From Rhodospirillum sp. UBA1311 (GTDB lineage: Bacteria > Pseudomonadota > Alphaproteobacteria > Rhodospirillales > Rhodospirillaceae), in NCBI GenBank assembly GCA_002307145.1, contig DBTR01000070.1, positions 5,295-17,574 of the forward strand: a stretch of DNA of 12,280 nt, given 5' to 3'. Below, in pieces: positions 5,940 through 12,280 of this stretch (positions are counted from its first letter, which is position 1; every line of letters begins with the position of its first letter). The translations under genes and the position numbers were made by a program. Under the pieces are notes generated by a model. The model was not told the origin of the DNA and made no database searches. It worked only from the letters and a program-made list of their open reading frames with translations.

Positions 5940-6913
5940 TTGAGCGATAGCGCACTCCCAAGATACGCCCTCGCTGCGCCGCAGCGACCCTGGCCGGGGG
6001 TACTGCTGGCCGCCGCCGCATGGGCGGCGGCAGGAGCGGCGATCCGCTTCTGGCCCGACGAGGCCGAATACACCCGCACCCTCGCACCGATCGTGTTCGG
6101 CATCGCGGTGGCGCTCTCCCTGCTCGCCGCGATCGGCCCCTATCTGCCCGAGCGCGCCGCCAAGGTCCGCTTCGCCGCGCCCTGGGCGGTCGCGCTCGCC
6201 ATTGCCCTCACCTTGTGGGAGATCGTCACCGCCAAGACCGGCTATCTGCCGCGCCCGTTCTTCGTCCCGCCGCAGGAACTGATGGGGGTTTTCATCGACG
6301 ACTGGGCGAAGCTGCTCGAATGCGTCGCCCACTCGGTGATCCTGCTCGCCTCGGGCTATGCGCTCGGCTCCAGCCTCGGCTTCCTCACCGGACTCGCGCT
6401 CGGCTGGTCGAAGGCGGTGGGCTATTGGGGCCACCCGATCCTGCGCCTGATCGGGCCGCTGCCCGCCACCGCGTGGTTGCCGATCGCGTTCTTCATGTTT
6501 CCGTCGAGCTGGTCGGCGGCGGTGTTCCTGATCGCGCTCGCCTCAGGACTGCCGGTGGCGATCCTCACCTGGTCGGGGGTCTCGGCGGTCGGCGGCGCGT
6601 ATTACGACATCGCCCGCACGCTCGGCGGCAGCCCGCGCTTCCTGGTGCTCAAGGTGACGATCCCGGCAGCGATGCCGAGCGTGTTCGTCGGCCTGTTCAT
6701 GGGCCTCTCGGCATCGTTCGCGGTGCTGGTGGTGGCCGAGATGATGGGGGTGAAGGCCGGTCTCGGCTGGTATCTCCAGTGGGCCCAGGGCTGGGCCGCC
6801 TACGGCAACATGTATGCCGCGCTCGGCGTGATGGCGGTGATGTGCTCGACCCTGGTGACGCTGCTGTTCCAGGTGCGCGGCCGCCTCCTCGCCTGGCAGA
6901 AGGGATTGCTGCG

Positions 6914-6920
<7 letters not shown>
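5940..6920 (+). CDS. ABC importer permease, NitT/TauT family, with N-terminal extension
   Basis: This is the inner-membrane channel subunit. GGAGG (5927-5931) sits 8 nt before a TTG start at 5940, which fixes this non-ATG start. About three membrane segments (roughly 20-38, 50-66, 82-98) come before the usual domain, making it longer (326 aa) than the usual SsuC/TauC permeases of about 250-280 aa. The core has segments near 127-155, 175-210, 248-268 and 290-312. The cytoplasmic EAA-type loop that docks the ATPase is at 221-241 (YYDIARTLGGSPRFLVLKV). The highly conserved-looking stretch GLGWYLQWAQGWAAYGNMYAAL follows. The gene overlaps the ATPase gene by 7 nt. The same substrate uncertainty as for the binding protein applies. 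Confidence 0.91.
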
Positions 6921-7705
<785 letters not shown>

Positions 7706-7708
7706 AGC

Positions 7709-7739
7709 AAAACGCCCCGGAGAAACTCCGGGGCGTTTT
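7709..7739. terminator. Bidirectional intrinsic terminator between the importer operon and the DUF2336 gene
   Basis: AAAACGCCCCGGAG (7709-7722) pairs perfectly with CTCCGGGGCGTTTT (7726-7739) around AAA. Both strands end in TTTT. It serves the convergent importer operon (stop 7705) and DUF2336 gene (stop 7760). Confidence 0.92.
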
Positions 7740-7759
7740 CATTATAAGTTGCACGCGCC

Positions 7760-8884
7760 TCAGTGGGAGGTTGCGGGCAGGTCGCTCATCTTGGCGAGCA
7801 GATATTCGAGGTCGTCGTTGTCGAAGTCGACGCCCAGGTCGCCGTATTGGGTCAGCACCCGCTCCAGCATCCGCCGCGCGTAGCGTTCGCGGTCGCCGTC
7901 CTCGCCGTCGTAGCTCATTTCCTTGGCCACCGCGATCGCGGCCTTGATCGCCGGATAGAAGCTCTTCGGCATCCCCGACTTGCCGTAGAGACCCTGGAGG
8001 CCGAGGTCGCCGGAATCGTGGATCAGCATCCGCGCGTTGAGCACCGGAATGCCGACGCGGCGCGCCAGCGCGTATTCGAAGAACTTCATGTCGCCCATGC
8101 ACAACGCCCGCAGCACGATCGACGGGGTCAGCCGCCCGTTGCTGTAGAGCTGGTGGACGAGGCGCTCCACGTCTTCCTCGGCGGAAGCGGTGGAGAGACC
8201 GATAGTCGCCCGTTCGCGCGCCTGGAGGATCAGGTCGGCGGCGATGCCGGGCGGCATTTCGTGATGGGTGAGAAGATGCTCGCGCAGGTTCTCGGAGACG
8301 CGGTGGACCAGCCGCTCGACGATCGTGACCGGCAGCGCCGACCGCTTGACCATCGGCGCCTGCACCGCTTCGTCCTCGCCGAACTTGTCGATCACCTTCT
8401 CGAACGAGGTCTCGGTGATCTCCGCGCCCTCGTTGGAGACGAGGGTGACCACCGCATCCTTGTCCGCACCGTCGACGATCGCGTCGGCGACGGCAGCCGA
8501 AACCTTCGGTCGCGCAGCGATCGCTCGCTGTTTCGACGCACCCTGCGAGCGCACGATCTGCACCAGATCGGCATCCGACAGGATCTCGCTGAATTGCAAC
8601 ACCGGCAGCGCGACCTGATCGACGTCGCCCGCAAGGGTCAGCGCCACGTCGTGCGGCACGTTCGGATTTTCCTTGAGGTTGACGGCGAGCGCTTCGCGCA
8701 CGCGCACCTCGGCATCCTTCACCATGATGCGGAAAATCTGCTCGGCCATCGCGCGTTCGGAGGGCGAGAGGTTGCCTTGATCGAACTGAATGGCAAGCTT
8801 GGCCGCGGTCTCCGCACGCGTCACGCCGGACGGATCGGAGAGCAACTTGCGTACGTCGCCTTCGGTCAGGCGGGTATTAGTCAT
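7760..8884 (-). CDS. DUF2336-domain protein (374 aa)
   Basis: This predicted cytoplasmic helical protein belongs to DUF2336, a family found mainly in Alphaproteobacteria, with no settled function. It has no signal peptide or membrane segment. The N-terminal part (MTNTRLTEGDVRKLL, then SPSERAMAEQIFRIMVKDAEVRVREALA) looks like repeated helical pairs similar to HEAT repeats; the C-terminal part includes HQLYSNGRLTPSIVLRALCMGDMKFFEYALA and ends in DFDNDDLEYLLAKMSDLPATSH. ATG 8884 is chosen because GGGAGGTG (8900-8893 on the minus strand) lies 8 nt upstream; the frame stays open up to 9028 but that extension is not family-like. It diverges from apt. Family is reliable, function unknown. Confidence 0.9.
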   Translation of the reverse strand: MTNTRLTEGDVRKLLSDPSGVTRAETAAKLAIQFDQGNLSPSERAMAEQIFRIMVKDAEVRVREALAVNLKENPNVPHDVALTLAGDVDQVALPVLQFSEILSDADLVQIVRSQGASKQRAIAARPKVSAAVADAIVDGADKDAVVTLVSNEGAEITETSFEKVIDKFGEDEAVQAPMVKRSALPVTIVERLVHRVSENLREHLLTHHEMPPGIAADLILQARERATIGLSTASAEEDVERLVHQLYSNGRLTPSIVLRALCMGDMKFFEYALARRVGIPVLNARMLIHDSGDLGLQGLYGKSGMPKSFYPAIKAAIAVAKEMSYDGEDGDRERYARRMLERVLTQYGDLGVDFDNDDLEYLLAKMSDLPATSH

Positions 8885-9096
8885 CCCCGCGGCACCTCCC
8901 TGCTGATCGCCACGACGGTGGCGAACACTTGATGATTGAACACTATAGCGATATATCCCCCGGCCCGCCAAAAAAAACCGCACCTCGGCCGACGGTGTCT
9001 CCAGTCTTGCACGAAAATCGCGATACACTATTGTGAGAGCGGAATTTCCGGCCGCACAAGGGCGGTGAGCGAATCTTGAATGAGAAAGTTGATATC

Positions 9097-9618
9097 ATGC
9101 CCTCCGACATCAAGAAGCATATCCGCTCGATCCCCAATTTTCCCAAGCCTGGAATTATGTTCTACGACATTTCCACCCTGCTCGCGAACGCGGAAGCCTG
9201 GCAGCGGACGATGGACGACTTGGCCGACGTCGTCCGTGCCTGGAAGCCCGACATCCTGGCAGGAATCGAATCCCGGGGATTCCTGGTTGCAGCGCCGCTC
9301 GCGCTGAAACTCGGCTGCGGATTCTTCATGGTGCGGAAGAAAGGCAAACTGCCCGGGCCGACGATTCCCTACGAGTACGACCTCGAATACGGCACCGACA
9401 CCATCGAGATCCAGACCGATGCGGTGAAGCCCGGCGCGCGGGTGGTGATCCTCGACGACCTGCTCGCCACCGGCGGCACGATGCGCGCGGCGGCGGACTT
9501 GATCCGCAAGGTCGGCGGCACGGTCGCGGGCGCGGCGACGATTCTCGAACTCTCGCAGCTCCACGGCCGCGACCGTCTCGACTTCCCCTGCGCCTCCCTC
9601 GCCGCCTACGACCGCTGA
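9097..9618 (+). CDS. apt: Adenine phosphoribosyltransferase
   Basis: This cytoplasmic purine-salvage enzyme converts adenine and PRPP to AMP and diphosphate. The 173 residues show IRSIPNFPKPGIMFYDISTLL near the start, AGIESRGFLVAAPLAL (55-70), a flexible-loop region (VRKKGKLPGPTIPYEY) and the PRPP-binding motif VVILDDLLATGGT (116-128). Length is normal. ATG 9097 is chosen because it gives the typical N-terminus and has GAGAAAG 8 nt upstream; a TTG at 9076 would add seven residues. A weak promoter, TTGCAC (9007-9012) with TATTGT (9029-9034) at 16 nt, may drive it. It converges on the response regulator gene downstream. Confidence 0.96.
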   Translation: MPSDIKKHIRSIPNFPKPGIMFYDISTLLANAEAWQRTMDDLADVVRAWKPDILAGIESRGFLVAAPLALKLGCGFFMVRKKGKLPGPTIPYEYDLEYGTDTIEIQTDAVKPGARVVILDDLLATGGTMRAAADLIRKVGGTVAGAATILELSQLHGRDRLDFPCASLAAYDR

Positions 9619-9661
9619 GCCCGAACGCTTCCGCCCCGGCGCTTGCGGGTTACGCGAAGTC

Positions 9662-9804
9662 TCGAAGCCCGCGGAAATTCGCTCGGGTGAGTCGGCTGGC
9701 GCGGCCTGCGAGAACCGGAGCGCAGCGGACGCCCGTCCGTGAGCACCGGAAGCGGAGCAGGCCGTGTCAGACGGCCGCCCGAGTAGAATTTACGAGGGCT
9801 TCGA
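9662..9804. repeat. Long imperfect inverted-repeat element with nested stems
   Basis: The outer arms 9662-9687 and 9778-9804 are inverted copies, both reading TCGAAGCCC-N-CG-N-AAATTC-then-CTCGGG, with about 23 of 27 positions matching. Inside are CGGCCTGC (9702-9709) with GCAGGCCG (9757-9764) and CGGACG (9726-9731) with CGTCCG (9734-9739). A competing stem is GGCCGT (9760-9765) with ACGGCC (9771-9776). Between them, GCGAGAACCGGAGCGCAGC (9708-9726) and GTGAGCACCGGAAGCGGAGC (9739-9758) are near direct repeats. The whole 143 bases can fold on themselves. It sits between convergent apt and the response regulator and includes the last codons of the latter. It may act as a terminator or be a dispersed repeat. 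Confidence 0.75.
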
Positions 9805-11196
9805 CTCGTCCCAAGCCATTTTTTTTCGGTAGATCGTGGACGCGCTGATTTCGAGGCGGGCAGCAGCGCGCGGCACGTTGCCGCCGCAGGCCGCAATCGC
9901 CGCCTCGATGGTTTCCTTTTCGGAAATCCAGAGCGGACGGATGCCGTCCTCGCTCAATACCTCCTCGACGCGCGGCACGCTCGGCACGGCGGCGTTGCCG
10001 CCGATCGGCGGCATACCCTTCATCAGGGTTTCGGGCAGCATCCGCACCTCGACCAGAGGCGCGTCGTTGAGCACGACGACGTTGCGCAGCACGTTCTGTA
10101 GCTGGCGCACGTTGCCCGGCCAATGGAAGCCGAGAAGCCGCGCCTCGGCCTCGGCGGTGAAGCCGCCGAACTGCTTGCCCTCTTCCTTCGCCAGGCGGCT
10201 GAGGATTTCGCGGGCGATCTCGATCACGTCGGCATCGCGCGACCGCAGCGGCGGCAGCGAGATCGGAATCACGTGGAGGCGATAGTAAAGGTCCTCGCGG
10301 AAGCGTCCGGCCTCGACCTCGACCCAGGGATCGCGGTTGGTGGCGCAGATGAAACGCACGTCGACCTTCTCGGTGCGGTCGCCGCCGACCTTCTGCACCA
10401 TGCCGGTCTGGACGAAGCGTAGGAGCTTGGTCTGGAGGTCGAGATCCATTTCGCAGATCTCGTCGAGAAACAGGGTGCCGCCGTCGGCCCGTCGCGCCGC
10501 GCCCTCGCGGTCGGTGGCGGCGCCGGTGAACGCGCCTTTGACGTGGCCGAAGATCTCGCTTTCCATCAAATCGCGCGGGATCGCGGCGCAGTTGATCGCA
10601 ACGAATTCCTTGTCGCGGCGCGGGCTGCAGCGATGCACCGCCTCGGCACAGAGCTCCTTGCCGGTGCCGGATTCGCCGGTGATGAACACCGTGGCGCGCG
10701 ATGGCCCCACCGAGTCGATGGTACGGTAGACCGCCTGCATCGGCAGCGACGAACCGATCATGCCGTAGTAACCGCTGCGGCCGTAGTCGTCCTTCAGGCT
10801 TTCCACGATACGTTGCAACGAAGCGTGCTGCGCGACGTTGCGCACCGTCACCACGAGCCGGTCCTTGGAGAACGGCTTGACCAGGAAATCGCGCGCGCCG
10901 CCCTGCATCGCCTCGACCGCGACGTTGATCGTGCCGTGCGCGGTGATCACGATGCAGGCGCAGGGAAGCTGCTCCGCCTGGATCGCCTTGAGGATTTCGA
11001 GACCGCTGATATCCGGCAGGTGGATGTCGAGGAGGACGACCTCGGGGAGATCGGCGTGGATCGCCGCCAGCGCCGCGCGGCCGGTTTCGGCGAAGCCGAT
11101 CTCATAGCCGCAACCATCGAGGAAGGCCGCGTAAAGCTCGGCCATGGACGGCGTATCTTCGACGATCAGGATTTTTGGAAGAGTCGCATCGGGCAT
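9790..11196 (-). CDS. Sigma-54-dependent response regulator, LuxO/NtrC type
   Basis: This is a DNA-binding enhancer-binding protein that activates RNA polymerase with sigma-54 when phosphorylated by a histidine kinase. The 468 residues hold a receiver domain (E11, D12, phospho-acceptor D57 in VVLLDIHLP, T85, K107), an AAA+ domain with Walker A GESGTGKE (174-181), the sigma-54 contact loop GAFTGA (221-226), Walker B TLFLDE (241-246), and an arginine-finger region REDLYYRL (300-307). A Fis-type helix-turn-helix ends it (about 434-460, GGNVPRAAARLEISASTIYRK), most like LuxO/QseF. ATG 11196 lies 95 nt after the phoB stop. No kinase gene is adjacent. The last codons lie in an inverted-repeat element, and an A8 run encodes RKKM. 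Class is certain; target is unknown. Confidence 0.95.
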   Translation of the reverse strand: MPDATLPKILIVEDTPSMAELYAAFLDGCGYEIGFAETGRAALAAIHADLPEVVLLDIHLPDISGLEILKAIQAEQLPCACIVITAHGTINVAVEAMQGGARDFLVKPFSKDRLVVTVRNVAQHASLQRIVESLKDDYGRSGYYGMIGSSLPMQAVYRTIDSVGPSRATVFITGESGTGKELCAEAVHRCSPRRDKEFVAINCAAIPRDLMESEIFGHVKGAFTGAATDREGAARRADGGTLFLDEICEMDLDLQTKLLRFVQTGMVQKVGGDRTEKVDVRFICATNRDPWVEVEAGRFREDLYYRLHVIPISLPPLRSRDADVIEIAREILSRLAKEEGKQFGGFTAEAEARLLGFHWPGNVRQLQNVLRNVVVLNDAPLVEVRMLPETLMKGMPPIGGNAAVPSVPRVEEVLSEDGIRPLWISEKETIEAAIAACGGNVPRAAARLEISASTIYRKKMAWDESKPS

Positions 11197-11260
11197 TCAC
11201 GTCCCCACCACTTTCGCGTGCCGATGCTCACGCTAAAGCATAAATCCGAAGGAGGGAAGC

Positions 11261-11281
11261 GGCGGGAACAGAATTCCCGCC
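11261..11281 (-). terminator. Hairpin downstream of phoB, possible weak terminator
   Basis: GGCGGGAA (11261-11268) and TTCCCGCC (11274-11281) form a perfect 8-bp stem around 5 nt, 10 nt past the phoB stop. On the minus strand it is followed by pyrimidine-rich sequence but not a real T tract, so termination may be partial and the downstream regulator may be read through. Confidence 0.5.
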
Positions 11282-11291
11282 CCACCCGGAT

Positions 11292-12020
11292 TCAGAGCGA
11301 GGCGGAGAAGCCGCCCTCCGAGCCTTCCGACGGGAACTTGTGGTCGAGGGCGTAGCCCGCCGCGCGCACGGTGCGGATCACGTCGGTGCCATCGTCCTCG
11401 TTCAGGGCCTTGCGCAGGCGGCGGATGTGGACGTCGACGGTGCGCGGTTCGACGTAGATGTCCGGCCCCCAGACCGCGTTCAACAATTCCTCGCGCGAGA
11501 ACACCGAGCCCGGGTTCTGCATCAGGAACTGCAGCAGGCGGAATTCGGTCGGGCCGAGATGGATGTAGCGGCCGCCGCGGGTGACGCGGTGGGCGTTCAA
11601 ATCCATCTGGATGTCGTCGAATTCGAGGGTGCCCTTGCTCGGCACCGCCGCCGAGCGCCGCAGCAGCGCGCGCACTCGGGCGAGCAGCTCGGGCATCGAG
11701 AACGGTTTGGTGATGTAGTCGTCGGCGCCGGTGTTGAGGCCGCGCACCTTGTCGCCCTCTTCGCCGCGCGCGGTGAGCATGATGATCGGCACCTCGCGGT
11801 GGCGCGGCTTGCGGCGCAACTGGCGGCAAACCTCGATCCCCGACATCATCGGCAGCATCCAGTCGAGCAGCACCAGATCGGGCGCGTTCTCGGCGGCGAC
11901 GGTGAGAGCCTCCTCGCCGTCGGTCGCCTCGCACACCCGGTATCCCTCTTTTTCGAGGTTGTAGCGCAGCACCGTCACCAGCGCGGCTTCGTCCTCGACC
12001 ACCATGATCATCGGTTTCAT
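11292..12020 (-). CDS. phoB: Phosphate regulon response regulator PhoB
   Basis: This is the DNA-binding regulator of the phosphate-starvation regulon, phosphorylated by PhoR. The 242 residues contain a receiver domain (E9, D10, D53 in LVLLDWMLP, T83 in MLTARGEE, K105 in ITKPFS) and an OmpR-type winged helix (about 145-228) with HLGPTEFRLLQFLM, REELLNAVWG, RTVDVHIRRLRKAL and IRTVRAAGYAL. ATG 12020 is chosen because GGGAGA (12036-12031 on the minus strand) precedes it by 10 nt; a TTG at 12041 would overlap the pstB end and is less likely. It follows pstB by 17 nt, so it belongs to the pst operon. The phoU gene usually found here in the locus is not between them. Confidence 0.95.
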   Translation of the reverse strand: MKPMIMVVEDEAALVTVLRYNLEKEGYRVCEATDGEEALTVAAENAPDLVLLDWMLPMMSGIEVCRQLRRKPRHREVPIIMLTARGEEGDKVRGLNTGADDYITKPFSMPELLARVRALLRRSAAVPSKGTLEFDDIQMDLNAHRVTRGGRYIHLGPTEFRLLQFLMQNPGSVFSREELLNAVWGPDIYVEPRTVDVHIRRLRKALNEDDGTDVIRTVRAAGYALDHKFPSEGSEGGFSASL

Positions 12021-12037
12021 CGTGCCCAACTCTCCCG

Positions 12038-12280
12038 TCAACCGAAGCGGCCGGTGATGTACCCCTGGGTCAGCTTGTGACGGGGGTTGGTGAAGATCTG
12101 CTCGGTATCGCCGACTTCGATCAGTTCGCCGAGATGGAAAAAGGCGGTGCGCTGCGACACCCGGGCCGCTTGCTGCATCGAATGGGTGACGATGACGATG
12201 GTGTAGTTCTCGCGGAGTTCGTCGATCAATTCCTCGATCTTCGCCGTCGCGATCGGATCCAGCGCCGAGCAGGGCTCGTC
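12038..12280 (-). CDS. pstB: Phosphate ABC importer ATPase PstB, C-terminal 80 residues (5' end beyond the window)
   Basis: This is the cytoplasmic ATPase of the high-affinity phosphate importer PstSCAB. The visible part starts inside Walker B and the D-loop (DEPCSALDPIATAKIEELI), followed by the H-switch in IVIVTHSMQQAARVSQRTAFF, LGELIEVGDTEQIFTNP and the family C-terminus GYITGRFG. The last two thirds of the usual family motifs are seen; Walker A and the signature lie outside. The stop at 12038 is 17 nt before the phoB ATG. Confidence 0.97.
   Translation of the reverse strand, partial: DEPCSALDPIATAKIEELIDELRENYTIVIVTHSMQQAARVSQRTAFFHLGELIEVGDTEQIFTNPRHKLTQGYITGRFG

Noticed and set aside
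8885..9028. 48-residue N-terminal extension of the DUF2336 protein
   Set aside because: The GGGAGGTG ribosome site 8 nt before ATG 8884 marks the start, and the extension is low in family-like residues.
11197..11291. Sigma-54 promoter (GGCACG on the minus strand) before the LuxO-like gene
   Set aside because: The required GC at the -12 position with correct spacing is missing.

Overview
The window is GC-rich chromosomal DNA from an alphaproteobacterium, most likely Rhodospirillales (Rhodospirillum, Magnetospirillum or Azospirillum-like). The basis is the high third-position GC, the mix of families (a DUF2336 protein, alphaproteobacterial-type octaprenyl diphosphate synthase, PstB followed by PhoB) and the start-codon usage. 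This placement comes from recognising families, not from a search. Most of the window is housekeeping sequence. No CRISPR array, insertion sequence or integrase is visible.

Layout. (1) 1-1502, minus strand: a COG4123/TrmN6-like methyltransferase, a 76-residue membrane-anchored zinc-ribbon protein that overlaps it by 7 nt, and glyQ, which runs off the left edge. (2) 1560-2656, plus strand: a promoter and ispB. (3) 2682-2851: a tRNA-Pro(CGG) gene with its own promoter and an intrinsic terminator. (4) 2865-4362: a small accessory-looking block. An unrecognised 90-residue gene on the minus strand diverges from a translationally coupled pair on the plus strand, a three-Cys Gp37/Gp68 (DUF5131) protein and a DUF4326 protein. 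(5) 4442-4620: a tiny Gly/Pro-rich lipoprotein and its terminator. (6) 4621-4886: an unusually AT-rich regulatory region with a perfect palindrome and a cluster of ATCCG/CGGAT half-sites. (7) 4887-7739: a complete NitT/TauT-type ABC importer operon (Tat-exported binding protein with Cys and a His4 run, permease with an N-terminal extension, ATPase) closed by a bidirectional terminator. (8) 7760-8884, minus strand: a DUF2336 protein, diverging from apt (9097-9618, plus strand). (9) 9662-9804: a long imperfect inverted-repeat element between the convergent ends of apt and the next gene. (10) 9790-12280, minus strand: the end of pstB, then phoB, then an orphan LuxO-like sigma-54 response regulator.

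How the parts relate. The right end is the tail of a phosphate (pst/pho) locus without phoU between pstB and phoB. The left end covers translation and tRNA metabolism. The most intriguing parts are the DUF5131-DUF4326 pair beside a tRNA gene, the ABC importer of unknown substrate with its odd control region, and the foldable element at 9662-9804. I found nothing that proves a wholly new system; the DUF5131-DUF4326 pair is the best candidate.
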